DNA of 64,000 nucleotides from Planctomycetota bacterium (GTDB lineage: Bacteria > Planctomycetota > B15-G4): contig JACKHP010000002.1 of NCBI GenBank assembly GCA_020638905.1, forward strand, positions 124,001 through 188,000, written 5' to 3'. The notes beneath the pieces were generated by a model. That model saw nothing but the letters and a program-made list of their open reading frames with translations, had not been told where the DNA came from and did not search any database. This document shows positions 1-8,449 of the stretch, piece after piece; positions within the stretch are counted from its first letter, which is position 1; the number at the start of each line of letters is the position of its first letter. A program made the position numbers and the translations under genes.

Positions 1-241
1 GCTGCACGCGCTGCGGCTCACCGCGGGCGACGAGACCTTCTTCGAGATCCTGCGCACGTTCACCGGACGCTACCGCCACGGCAACGCGTCGGTGGCCGAC
101 TTCGAGGCCGTCGTGGCCGAGCTCGCCGGCGCCGAGGCGTCGGACACGCTGGCCGAGTGGCTGCACGCCGAGCACGTCCCCGAGTTCGACCTGGGAGGCG
201 ACGACGCGGTGGTGCCCGCGGACACGTCGACACAGGGCTGA
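1..241 (+). CDS. M1-family aminopeptidase, C-terminal fragment (partial)
   Basis: The frame open from base 2 encodes 79 residues to a TGA at 239-241; the 5' part lies outside the window. The text 'LHALRLTAGDETFFEILRTF' followed by 'GNASVADFEAVV' and 'LAEWLHAEHVPEF' matches the helical C-terminal end of bacterial M1 (gluzincin) aminopeptidases, where a helix pair ends in a 'W(L/I)' motif before a proline-rich end. The zinc site (HEXXH...E) is not in the window, so catalytic competence cannot be judged. The tail 'DDAVVPADTSTQG' is acidic and probably disordered. The family call rests only on this C-terminal pattern. Confidence 0.6.
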   Translation, partial: LHALRLTAGDETFFEILRTFTGRYRHGNASVADFEAVVAELAGAEASDTLAEWLHAEHVPEFDLGGDDAVVPADTSTQG

Positions 242-440
242 CGCACCCGCGCGACGCGCCGCGGCAGGGCCGGGGCGCTCGTGCCCGGTGCCGGGAGCGT
301 CCCCGCGGGGACGACAGCCGCGGTCGCGCCAGGATGCGGCCCCCCGATTCGCACGATTGCGATTAGTGTGGGTCCGGGGAGCCCACGCTCGAGGGGGCGG
401 GGCGCCGAACATCCGGCCGATCATCCGCAGGAGGGCAGCC

Positions 441-2126
441 ATGGTCCCGCATCACCGCAACCGGTCCGTCCGTCACGCAAGGCGCCCGCCGCACGGCACG
501 CGACGTCCGCCGCTGGCCTCGCGTGCGTCGCTCGGCGCTCTGTGCGCGCTGCTCGGCCTCGCGGCCGGAGCCGCGGCGCAGGTCGAGATGTTCGACACCG
601 GCGGCAATCCGCTGCTCGAGGGCACGTGGGCCGCCACCGTGGCGCGCGCCGGCGACCTCGACGACGACGGCATCCCGGACATCCTCGTGGGCGCGCCGAG
701 CACGAGCGACCTCGGCTACGTGCGCGTCCTCTCGGGGGCCGACCTGGGACTGCTCGCGGAGTGGCAGGGCGACCGCGCGGGCGAGCAGTTCGGCTGCTCG
801 GTGTCGGGCGTCGGCGACGCGAACGGCGACGGCGTCCGCGACGTGGCCGTGGGAGCCTGCGGCTTCGACGACGCGCGCGGCAAGGTGCGCGTCTTCTCCG
901 GCAAGACGGGACTGCCGCTCGTCGACCTCACGGGCCACGAGCGGGGCGACCGTTTCGGCGTGGCCCTCGAGGCCCTGGGCGACCTCGACCTCGACGGGTT
1001 CCTCGACTTCGCCGTCGGCGCCGACCAGCCCACGAACGAGGACGGCGACAACGGCTACGTCACGATCTACTCGGGCAAGACGCTCGCGGTCCTGCGCGAG
1101 CTCGTCTACCTCACGCCGAACGGCTCGTTCGGCCAGTCGATCGCGGGCATCGGCGACGCCAACCTCGACGGCTGGAACGACATGGTCGTCGGCGCGCCGC
1201 GCACGATCCTCGGCACGCCCAAGGTGATCCTGTTCTCGGGCCGCTGGCTGTCGGACGACGTCCTGCCGCAGACGCTCCAGTCGCACCTCGAGCTGCTCAC
1301 GCATCTGGGTGCCACGACGTCCGAGGCACGCGACGTCGACGCCGACGGCTACATGGACTACATGGCCGGCGCGCCCGACGACAGCTTCGGGTTCCCGTCC
1401 GACGGAGCGGTCAAGGTCTACTCGGGCAAGAACGGGCACACGCTGCACACCTTCCACGGCGACGGACCCCTGCAGCGCTTCGGCGCCTCGCTCTCGGGCA
1501 TCGGCGACGTGACCGCCGACGCGTACGACGACCTGCTCGTCGCCGCGCCCGGCACGATCTTCAACCCGGTGGGCTACGCGCGTGTGTTCTCCGGAGAGAC
1601 CGGCGAGATCGTCTTCCAGCTCACCGGCGACGCAGACCCGTTCAGCACGGACGGCTACGCCCAGAGCGTCTCGGGCCTCGGCGACCTCAACCTGGACGGA
1701 TACCCCGAGCTGCTCGTCGGCGACTCGCTCGCGAGCCGGGTCGAGGTCTGGTCGTCGGTCAACCTGTGGGCCACGCTCGACGGCACCGCGCTCGCGGGCC
1801 TGCACGGCGACCCGCTCATGGACGTCCGCGGGCCGATGGTCCCGGGGCAGCAGATCGCGCTCAACTTCGACCGCCTGTTCGAGCACAGCATCGCCTTCCT
1901 CGTGATCGGCCTGAGCCCGCTCGAGGCGCCCTTCCAGGGCGGCGTGCTCGTCCCGGACCCCGACGTGCTCGTGGGACCCTTCGGCACGAGCGGCGGCAAG
2001 TTCGACGTCGCGCTCACGTGGCCCGACGCGCCCGCCATCCCGCTCTGGATCCAGACCTGGATCGTCGACCCGGGCGGACCCGAGGGCTGGGCCGCGACCG
2101 CGGCGATCCGGTCGGTCCTCGAGTAG
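441..2126 (+). CDS. secreted FG-GAP repeat protein (seven-bladed beta-propeller) with planctomycete C-terminal module
   Basis: The 561-residue protein starts at the ATG at 441, preceded by an AGGAGGG ribosome site; upstream in-frame starts have none. A long basic N-region and a hydrophobic stretch ending 'AAGAAAQ' form a signal peptide. Seven repeats follow, each with a calcium-type loop such as 'GDLDDDGIPDILVGAP', 'GDANGDGVRDVAVG' and 'GDLNLDGYPELLVG'; the sixth (GDVTADAYDDLL) has lost part of the loop. This is the integrin-alpha-like FG-GAP propeller. The last ~120 residues hold the module with 'IGLSPLEAPFQGGVLVP', also seen in the proteins at 27524-30058 and 32097-33653. The likely role is cell-surface or extracellular binding; the ligand is unknown. 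Confidence 0.85.
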   Translation: MVPHHRNRSVRHARRPPHGTRRPPLASRASLGALCALLGLAAGAAAQVEMFDTGGNPLLEGTWAATVARAGDLDDDGIPDILVGAPSTSDLGYVRVLSGADLGLLAEWQGDRAGEQFGCSVSGVGDANGDGVRDVAVGACGFDDARGKVRVFSGKTGLPLVDLTGHERGDRFGVALEALGDLDLDGFLDFAVGADQPTNEDGDNGYVTIYSGKTLAVLRELVYLTPNGSFGQSIAGIGDANLDGWNDMVVGAPRTILGTPKVILFSGRWLSDDVLPQTLQSHLELLTHLGATTSEARDVDADGYMDYMAGAPDDSFGFPSDGAVKVYSGKNGHTLHTFHGDGPLQRFGASLSGIGDVTADAYDDLLVAAPGTIFNPVGYARVFSGETGEIVFQLTGDADPFSTDGYAQSVSGLGDLNLDGYPELLVGDSLASRVEVWSSVNLWATLDGTALAGLHGDPLMDVRGPMVPGQQIALNFDRLFEHSIAFLVIGLSPLEAPFQGGVLVPDPDVLVGPFGTSGGKFDVALTWPDAPAIPLWIQTWIVDPGGPEGWAATAAIRSVLE

Positions 2127-2137
2127 CGGCCGAGCGC

Positions 2138-2155
2138 ATCGCGCGACGGCGCGAT
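2138..2155. terminator. short hairpin between convergent genes
   Basis: A perfect 7-bp inverted repeat, ATCGCGC-GACG-GCGCGAT, lies 12 bases after the FG-GAP stop codon, between two convergent genes. There is no T-tract, so intrinsic termination is only suggested. Confidence 0.35.
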
Positions 2156-2245
2156 CACCCCTGGGGATCCTTGGTGCCGGTCCGCGAGACCGCGCCGTCC
2201 AGACGATCCGTGTCGTGGCAGGACGGGATCACCCGGAAGCATCCC

Positions 2246-3136
2246 TCAGCGCAGGGTGAGAGCCACGTCGCACCACATCAGGTCGTGATCGCTGAGCTCC
2301 AGCACACCGTCCCGATGCACGCGGATCGGCAGGGGCTCGTGCGCGTCGCGGAGCTCGACCTCCACCCTGCGGTTCGGGACGACGAAGATGTGGTCGATCA
2401 CGGCACCGAGCAGATGCACGAGCGGCGCCGTCGACAGATGCTCGTACTCGGAGTCGCCCGGCCCGCAGTTCAGGTCGCCCACCAGGAACGCCAGCGCGTC
2501 TCCCCGGGCCGCCTCCTCGACGCGTGAGGCGATCTCGACCATCTGGCGTGTCCTGACGTCGAGGTACTCGTCGTCATCCTCGAAGTCGTGCTGCGCGTGC
2601 GCGTGCACGTCCATGAGGACCACGTCCAGGCCCGGACATGCCAGGGTCGCCGACGCGACGCCCTTGCCGGCCCACCAGTCGCCGTGCCAGGGCTTGTACC
2701 ACTTGCCGCGCGCCTCGAACGGCTGCATCGACGTGGCCACGATCGGGAACGCGCTCACGATCAACAGGCCGCTCCCGACGGGCCCGTAGTCGAAGTAGGC
2801 GTGGTACGGGAGCTGGTCGCCGAGCCTGGCGAAGAGGACCTCGCGATCGCTCGCGACGAACGCTTCCTGGATGCCGGCGACCTGGATCTGCGTGTCGATC
2901 AGCAGGTCCGCGATGGCCCGCATGCGCTCGGGCCGGTCGGACGACGCGAGGTACAGATCGTGGATGTTGAACGTGCCGACGCGCAGTGTCGCGATTGGCG
3001 CCGCCCCGCTGTCGATCGACGCTGGCGGAGGCGTCACGAGGGTCCGGTCGCGCGGGACGAGTTGGCAGGACAGGATGCCGCCGAGCAGGCAGCCCAGGCA
3101 GCCCGACCACGTGAGCGCGCGCGCCAGGGATCTCAC
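2246..3136 (-). CDS. endonuclease/exonuclease/phosphatase (EEP) family lipoprotein
   Basis: The 296-residue protein has a lipoprotein signal ending 'LGGILSC', so it is probably lipid-anchored outside the cytoplasm. The EEP (DNase I / sphingomyelinase / inositol phosphatase) motifs are in order: 'VGTFNIHDLY' with the early Asn, 'AGIQEAF' with the metal-binding Glu, 'VLMDVHAHA' with a His, 'FLVGDLNCGP' with the catalytic Asp-Asn, and 'ELSDHDLMWCDV' with the terminal Asp-His pair. All key residues of a metal-dependent phosphodiesterase or phosphomonoesterase are present. The export signal favours an extracellular lipid, phosphoester or nucleic-acid substrate over a DNA-repair role. It is convergent with the FG-GAP gene. 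Substrate cannot be inferred. Confidence 0.85.
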   Translation of the reverse strand: MRSLARALTWSGCLGCLLGGILSCQLVPRDRTLVTPPPASIDSGAAPIATLRVGTFNIHDLYLASSDRPERMRAIADLLIDTQIQVAGIQEAFVASDREVLFARLGDQLPYHAYFDYGPVGSGLLIVSAFPIVATSMQPFEARGKWYKPWHGDWWAGKGVASATLACPGLDVVLMDVHAHAQHDFEDDDEYLDVRTRQMVEIASRVEEAARGDALAFLVGDLNCGPGDSEYEHLSTAPLVHLLGAVIDHIFVVPNRRVEVELRDAHEPLPIRVHRDGVLELSDHDLMWCDVALTLR

Positions 3137-3255
3137 TTCGCGGGGTCTCGCGGGGCGGGCGGATCCATCAGGACGTCAGGGTTCCCGCCCCGCGGGCACC
3201 GCACGGGAGTCCGGTGCGCGCGCCACGGGTCACTCCGATCATGAGTGCTTCTCGG

Positions 3256-3295
3256 GTCCGCGGCCCGCGCGCACGGAGGCTCGCGGGCCGCGGAC
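3256..3295 (-). terminator. strong GC hairpin after the AhpD-like gene
   Basis: A perfect 14-bp stem (left arm 3256-3269 GTCCGCGGCCCGCG, right arm 3282-3295) with a 12-base loop lies just 3' of the minus-strand gene ending at 3303. There is no U-tract. Similar hairpins follow other genes in this window. Confidence 0.55.
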
Positions 3296-3302
3296 AGGTC
3301 GA

Positions 3303-3893
3303 TCACTGCGCGCAGCAACTCGCGGGCGAGGCGGGCGTCGTCCAACGGGCCGCCTCGAAGGCCGCGTCGAGGGGCGTGCCGACGATGTGGTTGGCGTAGT
3401 TCGAGAGCGTCTTCATGCCCACACCGAGCACGACTTCGAGAGCGTGGACCGGCGTGTACCCGGTCGCCAGGAAGCGCTCGCGTGCGGCCTGCGACGGCCA
3501 ACCCCGCGAGCGCACGACGTCGGCGGTGAACCCGCGCAGGGCCTCGAGCTTCGGCTCGGCGATCGGCGTGCCATCGCGCAGGGCCTCCACGACGGCAGCG
3601 TCCACCTTCTGCATGCCGGCGATGGCCGTGTGCGCGGCCATGCAGTACGCGCATCCGTTCTCGAAGCTCGTCGCGAGCAGCACGACCTGGCGCTCCGTCG
3701 GGCTGAGCGAGGTCTTGTCGAAGACGCTCGAGAGCGCGAGGTAGCCCTCGAGCAAGGACGGCGCGTTGGCCATCACTCCGAACAGGTTGGGCACGAAACC
3801 GAGCTTGCCCTCGGCCGCTGCGAGCATCGGGGCGGCCGCCGCGGCGGCGGTCTTCGGGGACTGGACGGGCACGGAAAAGCTGGGGATCGCCAT
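3303..3893 (-). CDS. carboxymuconolactone decarboxylase / AhpD-like protein
   Basis: The protein has 196 residues from the ATG at 3893, chosen because AGGAGG sits nine bases upstream; a start 11 codons earlier lacks this. It is an all-helical AhpD/CMD-family protein. The conserved motif 'CAYCMAAH' (residues 81-88) supplies the CXXC pair and His of the alkylhydroperoxidase active site. Family members reduce peroxides with a thiol partner or act on small electrophiles; the substrate here is unknown. The gene lies downstream of a tetR gene on the same strand, and a 22-bp palindrome lies 34 bases before its start, so control by that repressor is likely. The C-terminus 'ASCCAQ' adds two unusual cysteines. 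Confidence 0.85.
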   Translation of the reverse strand: MAIPSFSVPVQSPKTAAAAAAPMLAAAEGKLGFVPNLFGVMANAPSLLEGYLALSSVFDKTSLSPTERQVVLLATSFENGCAYCMAAHTAIAGMQKVDAAVVEALRDGTPIAEPKLEALRGFTADVVRSRGWPSQAARERFLATGYTPVHALEVVLGVGMKTLSNYANHIVGTPLDAAFEAARWTTPASPASCCAQ

Positions 3894-3926
3894 GGGCGAG
3901 GCCTCCTCGGTTCGGGATGATCGCAT

Positions 3927-3948
3927 GTCTGGACCAATCGTTCCAGAC
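3927..3948. promoter_or_regulatory. putative TetR operator
   Basis: A perfect inverted repeat, GTCTGGA-N8-TCCAGAC, lies in the 88-base gap between the tetR stop and the AhpD-like start. Its 7-bp arms and 22-bp total length fit a TetR-dimer site. It is the only clear palindrome of this kind in the gap. Binding by the adjacent regulator is inferred from position. Confidence 0.6.
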
Positions 3949-3981
3949 GCGACCGGACAGATGCGGCCCGCCGAGCCCGGG

Positions 3982-4560
3982 TTACACGAGTCTCTCGACC
4001 TGCTCGACGATCGCGCCGAACACCTCGTCGGGCACCCCGGTGCGCGCGAGGACGCGCATCCCGAGCAGCAGTCCGAGCAGCGTGCACGCCGTGGCCTTCG
4101 GATCGATCTCCGGCTCGATCTCGCCCGACGCCTGTCCTGCGCGTATGCGGTCCTGGAAGAAGGCCTCGGTCTCGGTGAACGCCCTGCGGACGACGTTCGC
4201 CGCCGCGCGCCGCGACGAAGTCAGTTCGAGCGCCGCATTCGCCAGGAAGCACCCCCGCCCGCCGCGCTTGCCGACCGCCTCCGCACGCACCGCGGCGAAC
4301 AGACCGCGGATCGCCTCGCGCGGGCCGAGCGTGTCACGCAGCCGGGCTTGGACCTCGCGGCGGTTGGTCTCGTCGTACTGCCGGAGGACCGCGACGTACA
4401 GACCCTGCTTGCTGCCGAACGTGTCGTAGAAGCTGCCGCGGCTGATGCCCATGGCGCCGAGCAGGTCCTCCATCGAGGCGGCCTCGTAGCCCTTGGCCCA
4501 GAACACGTCCCGGGCCTTGCGCCGGGCGACTTCGACGTCGAACTTCTTCTTCGATGGCAT
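3982..4560 (-). CDS. TetR/AcrR family transcriptional regulator
   Basis: The 192-residue protein starts at the ATG at 4560 (MPSKKKFDVEVARRKARDVF). Residues ~8-55 are a TetR helix-turn-helix domain: 'GYEAASMEDLLGAMGISRG' then 'SFYDTFGSKQGLYVAVL'. The C-terminal part is a helical ligand/dimerisation domain of the YcdC/AcrR type, with 'GRGCFLANAALEL' typical of the TetR_C subfamily found with electrophile or oxidative-stress genes. It lies 32 bases after the glycosyltransferase gene and 88 bases before the AhpD-like gene, all on one strand. The palindrome at 3927-3948 suggests it represses the downstream gene. The inducer is unknown. Confidence 0.9.
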   Translation of the reverse strand: MPSKKKFDVEVARRKARDVFWAKGYEAASMEDLLGAMGISRGSFYDTFGSKQGLYVAVLRQYDETNRREVQARLRDTLGPREAIRGLFAAVRAEAVGKRGGRGCFLANAALELTSSRRAAANVVRRAFTETEAFFQDRIRAGQASGEIEPEIDPKATACTLLGLLLGMRVLARTGVPDEVFGAIVEQVERLV

Positions 4561-4592
4561 GTGGATCGAGTCTCGGATTCGTCCCGAGCGCC

Positions 4593-6272
4593 CTACCGCG
4601 CGTAGATCGCGTGCAACACCGGATGCGTCACCCCGTCCGCCGGACGCCATCCCGACAGGCCGCGCTCCTCGAAGCGCTCGTAGCCCGCGGCGCGCAGGTC
4701 GGCGGGGGTCAGCATCTCGAGTCCGTCGAGGTACGGCTCGAGCACGAGCGCGACCTCGTGCCTGCCGATCGCGTCGAGCAGCAGCGGACGCACCCAGCGC
4801 AGTCCGCAGGCCAGCAGGCGCGCGACGTACTTGTCGGCCAGCGCGTCGATGCGCGGGTCGTACGCGGGACGTCCCGCGTCGACCAGCAGCACGTCCTGGC
4901 GCTTGGCGAAGGTGGCCGCCAGCCCGTCGGCGGCCAGGCTGGCCTCGACGCCCATCGCCACCGGCTGGAGGTCCCAGTAGCGCACGAGCTTGGTGCGGTC
5001 GGCGGCGAACGCGACCCACGGTTCGCTGCACTCGATCACGTCGTCGGCGGCGCTGTGCGCGCGCACGAACGACGCCAGCTCGGCGATCTCCGAGCGTTCG
5101 CGTCCGCCGGCGAAGCCGAAGCGCACGTCGAGCACGCGCAGCGTGGGGTCGCCGGGACCGAAGCGCAGCAGCGCGAAGAGCGCGAGTCCGAAGGCGAGCG
5201 CCGCGGGCAGCGCGACGGGCGTCCAGCCCTTGCCGGACATGCCGCGGTCGATCCACAGGCCGGCCAGCAGCGCCGCGGCCGGCGCGAAGTTGATCATGTT
5301 GTGGTCCCACAGCGTGGGACTGATCACGAGTCCGTAGAGCGCGTCGGCGGCCAGCAGCAGCACGAGCGCGCCGCCGCGTTCGCGCAGGCGCGGCAGGCCC
5401 CACGCGACGAGTCCCACGAGCCCGAGGAACAGCGTGGGATCGACCATGCCGGCGAAGGCCTGCAGGTTGCCGAGCAGGTCGTGGCGCGCGTTGCGGAAGA
5501 AGCCGAACACGAACACCTGCCACAGGAAGGGACGTCCCCACAGCTCGTACGCCGCGCCGGTGACCGCGGCCAGTCCCACGGCGTACGCGACGCCGAGGCG
5601 CGCCATCTCGCGCGGACGACGCCGCAGCAGCAGGTGCAGGCAGAGCGCCGCGGCCGCCATGACCGCGGTGATCTTGAGCGTGAAGGCGATCACGAGCGCC
5701 CAGGCCACCATCGCCGCGCGGCGCCAGTCGAGCACGTCGCTGCGCACGTAGAGCAGCAGCGCGATCGAGGTCCCGAGCGCCACGAACGTCTCGCGCTCGA
5801 ACAGGTTGTGGTGGACGACCCACGTCGACCACGACCACGTGAGCGCGGCGAGCGCGCCGGCCCAGCCCGACTGCAGCCGACGACCCACGAGGAACAGCAC
5901 GAAGGCCACGGCCAGCACGGCCACGCGGTTGAACAGCTCGACCACGAGCAGGCTCGTGCCGAACGCCGCGAGCGCCAGCGCGAGCAGTCCCTCGAGCACC
6001 GGGAAGGCGACCTGCGTGAAGTCGGTGTACGGCTGGTAGCCGCGCGTCAGCATGAGCGCCGAGTGCGCGTAGAAGCCGTCGGTGAAGGCCGCGTACTGCG
6101 AGAGCAGCCGCATGAAGAGCGGGATGGCGCACAGGCCGAGCAGGCCCGCGACGTGGCCGGCCTTCGGACGTCCGTGCTGCGCGGCGAGCGTGGCGTCGGC
6201 CGGACCGCACGCCCCGTCGGCGACGCGCCGGTGCCGGGCGTCGCCGGACGCGCCCTGGCCGTCGGCGCTCAC
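4593..6272 (-). CDS. GT-C fold membrane glycosyltransferase (ArnT/PMT-like, GT39/GT83 style)
   Basis: The 559-residue protein starts with GTG at 6272; this GTG overlaps the stop of the biotin carrier gene (GTGA), so coupled translation is likely. After a polar N-terminus come many hydrophobic segments. The first periplasmic loop, 'TDGFYAHSALMLTRGYQPY', carries the acidic/aromatic motif of lipid-linked-sugar glycosyltransferases of the GT-C fold. The C-terminal ~180 residues form a soluble domain. Such enzymes move a sugar from a polyprenyl-phosphate carrier to lipid, protein or glycan; donor and acceptor are unknown. It is odd to find it coupled to an acyl-CoA carboxylase operon. Confidence 0.75.
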   Translation of the reverse strand: MSADGQGASGDARHRRVADGACGPADATLAAQHGRPKAGHVAGLLGLCAIPLFMRLLSQYAAFTDGFYAHSALMLTRGYQPYTDFTQVAFPVLEGLLALALAAFGTSLLVVELFNRVAVLAVAFVLFLVGRRLQSGWAGALAALTWSWSTWVVHHNLFERETFVALGTSIALLLYVRSDVLDWRRAAMVAWALVIAFTLKITAVMAAAALCLHLLLRRRPREMARLGVAYAVGLAAVTGAAYELWGRPFLWQVFVFGFFRNARHDLLGNLQAFAGMVDPTLFLGLVGLVAWGLPRLRERGGALVLLLAADALYGLVISPTLWDHNMINFAPAAALLAGLWIDRGMSGKGWTPVALPAALAFGLALFALLRFGPGDPTLRVLDVRFGFAGGRERSEIAELASFVRAHSAADDVIECSEPWVAFAADRTKLVRYWDLQPVAMGVEASLAADGLAATFAKRQDVLLVDAGRPAYDPRIDALADKYVARLLACGLRWVRPLLLDAIGRHEVALVLEPYLDGLEMLTPADLRAAGYERFEERGLSGWRPADGVTHPVLHAIYAR

Positions 6273-6769
6273 GCGAGCTCGACGATCACGTCGCCCAGGT
6301 TCACCGTCGCGCCCGCGGCCACGTGCACCTTGCTGACCGTCCCGTCGGCGCCGGCCTTGGCCTCGTTCTCCATCTTCATCGCCTCGAGGATGAAGAGCAC
6401 CTGGCCCTTGGTCACCGCGTCGCCCGGCTGCACGAGCACCTGGTTCACGATGCCGGTCATGACCGCGCGCACCACCGTCTCGCCCACGTCGTCGGCGGCC
6501 TGGATGCTGCGTGCCAGCCACTCGCGCTCGCCGAGCACCTCGGTGTCGTAGCGGCGTCCCGAGACCATGAGCGCCAGCGCGTCGCCGCGCTCGTCGACGC
6601 TCACGTCGACCGAGCGCCGGTCGAGCAGCAGCGAGTACGCCGCGCCGTCCTCGAGCTTGGCGACGTCGACGAGCCAGCTCTCGTCGCCGAGCCTCACGCG
6701 GTAGCCGCCGCCCTCGCGTTCGACGCTGACCTCGTGGTGGTCGTCCTCGATGAGCACGTGGTACTTCAC
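6269..6769 (-). CDS. biotin carboxyl carrier protein of an acyl-CoA carboxylase
   Basis: The 166-residue protein starts with GTG at 6769, overlapping the biotin carboxylase stop codon by four bases. The C-terminal ~75 residues are a biotinyl domain with the canonical 'EAMKMEN' motif; Lys132 would carry biotin. The N-terminal half (MKYHVLIEDDHHEVSVE...) resembles the linker/BT region of acetyl-, propionyl- or methylcrotonyl-CoA carboxylase alpha chains. It is thus the detached C-terminal part of an alpha chain, with the carboxylase encoded directly upstream. No carboxyltransferase subunit is present in the window, so acyl-CoA specificity cannot be assigned. Confidence 0.92.
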   Translation of the reverse strand: MKYHVLIEDDHHEVSVEREGGGYRVRLGDESWLVDVAKLEDGAAYSLLLDRRSVDVSVDERGDALALMVSGRRYDTEVLGEREWLARSIQAADDVGETVVRAVMTGIVNQVLVQPGDAVTKGQVLFILEAMKMENEAKAGADGTVSKVHVAAGATVNLGDVIVELA

Positions 6770-8310
6770 GGGGCACCTCCGGGACGGAACGCGTCGACCC
6801 AGCGCGAGGCGTTCGCCCGCGCGTCTGACGCGCGGCGTCCGGCGCCGGCGTCGCGCCGGTCACCGAAGCCGCGCCGCTGCCGCAGGACGTGGGCCATCGT
6901 CGCGGCGAGCACGGCCACGTGCCGGCTGCGCTGCTCGTTCATCTGCGGCGCGAACACCTCCGGACGCGACTCGACCGTGGCCGTGTCGTAGCGTCCGCTG
7001 CGGAAAGGCTCGCTCTGCAGCACGCGCCGCAGGAACGAGAGGTTCGTCGTCACGCCGGTGACCGTGACCTCGGAGAGCGCGCGCGACATGCGCTCGATGG
7101 CCTGCTCGCGCGTGGGCGCGTGCACCGAGATCTTGGCCAGCATGGGATCGTAGTGCAGCCCGACCTCCATGCCGGTGAACAGGCCCGAGTCGACGCGCAC
7201 CCCGGGACCGGCCGGCATCTCGAGGCGCGTCACGCGTCCCGTGGCGGGCAGGAAGCCGTGGTCGGCGTCCTCGGCGTAGAGCCGGCACTCGATCGCGTGG
7301 CCCTCGTGCACGATCTCGTCCTGGGTCATCGGCAGCGGATGGCCCATGGCCACCAGCAGCTGCCAGCGCACGAGGTCGATGCCGCTGGTGAGCTCGGTGA
7401 TCGGGTGCTCGACCTGCAGGCGCGTGTTCATCTCGAGCACGTAGAAGTTCCTGTGCTTGTCGACCATGAACTCGAGCGTGCCGGCGTTCACGTAGCCGAT
7501 CGAACGGGCCGCCTTGACCGCCGCCTCGCCCATGGCATGTCGCATCGCGTCATCGACGATGACCGACGGACGCTCCTCGACCACCTTCTGGTGGCGACGC
7601 TGCACCGAGCACTCGCGCTCGCCCACGTGCACCACGTTGCCGTGCTCGTCGCCGAACACCTGCACCTCGACGTGCCGCGGCTCCTCGAGGTACTTCTCGA
7701 TGTACACGGCCGGGTTGCCGAACGCCGTCTGCGCCTCGCTCGCCGCGCGCTTGGCGCCCGTCAGCAGCGACGGCTCGTCGCGCGCGATGCGGATGCCCTT
7801 GCCTCCACCGCCGGCCGAGGCCTTGATCATGACCGGGTAGCCGATGCGCGCGGCCTCGACCTTGAGCACCTCGGGGTCGCTCACCGGATCGGTCATGCCC
7901 GGGACGACCGGCACGCCCGCCGCGACCATGTGCCGCCGCGCCTCGATCTTGTCGCCCATGGCCTCCATCGACTCGGCCGTGGGTCCGATGAAGATCAGCC
8001 CCGCGTCGCGCACCGCGCGCGCGAAGCCCGCGTTCTCGGACAGGAAGCCGAAGCCGGGATGGATCGCGTCGGCACCGGTGGCCTTCGCCGCCGCCAGGAT
8101 CTTGTCGCCGCACAGGTAGCTCTGCGCCGACGGCGCCGGTCCGAGCCTGACCGCCTCCTGCGCCGCGCGCACGTGGATCGCGGAGCGGTCGGCGTCGCTG
8201 AAGACCGCCACCGTGGGGATGCCCATCTCGCGGCAGGTGCGCATGACGCGCAGCGCGATCTCGCCGCGGTTCGCCACGAGGACCTTGCGGATCGGTCGGA
8301 CGGAAGGCAT
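6766..8310 (-). CDS. biotin carboxylase subunit (AccC/PccA-like)
   Basis: The 514-residue protein starts at the ATG at 8310 (MPSVRPIRKVLVANRGEIAL). It shows the full biotin carboxylase set: 'KVLVANRGEIALRVMRTC' N-terminal domain, 'DAIHPGFGFLSEN', ATP-grasp glycine loop 'KASAGGGGKGIRI', 'ECSVQRRHQKVVEE', and 'NTRLQVEHPITE' with the catalytic Arg/Glu region, then the C-terminal domain with 'IECRLYAEDA'. It carboxylates the biotin on the next gene's product using ATP and bicarbonate. The ~50-residue tail is Arg/Ala-rich and low-complexity, longer than in E. coli AccC. It opens a coupled operon with the biotin carrier and a glycosyltransferase. Confidence 0.93.
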   Translation of the reverse strand: MPSVRPIRKVLVANRGEIALRVMRTCREMGIPTVAVFSDADRSAIHVRAAQEAVRLGPAPSAQSYLCGDKILAAAKATGADAIHPGFGFLSENAGFARAVRDAGLIFIGPTAESMEAMGDKIEARRHMVAAGVPVVPGMTDPVSDPEVLKVEAARIGYPVMIKASAGGGGKGIRIARDEPSLLTGAKRAASEAQTAFGNPAVYIEKYLEEPRHVEVQVFGDEHGNVVHVGERECSVQRRHQKVVEERPSVIVDDAMRHAMGEAAVKAARSIGYVNAGTLEFMVDKHRNFYVLEMNTRLQVEHPITELTSGIDLVRWQLLVAMGHPLPMTQDEIVHEGHAIECRLYAEDADHGFLPATGRVTRLEMPAGPGVRVDSGLFTGMEVGLHYDPMLAKISVHAPTREQAIERMSRALSEVTVTGVTTNLSFLRRVLQSEPFRSGRYDTATVESRPEVFAPQMNEQRSRHVAVLAATMAHVLRQRRGFGDRRDAGAGRRASDARANASRWVDAFRPGGAP

Positions 8311-8449
8311 CCGAGGACTCTCGACGGGGTTCGGGACGGAGCCCGCGCGCGCGGCGCGCGCCGGGTGCGGGATGATATGCCGCCGGGCGGTGCGGCGGCC
8401 AGTTCCGGCGCGCGCGACGCCCTCGCCCGCCGCGCGCCGCCGGCCGGCC

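Noticed and set aside
4571..4587. A second operator upstream of tetR (CTCGG-N7-CCGAG)
   Set aside because: Arms of only five GC-rich bases are expected by chance here, and the sequence does not match the strong site at 3927-3948.
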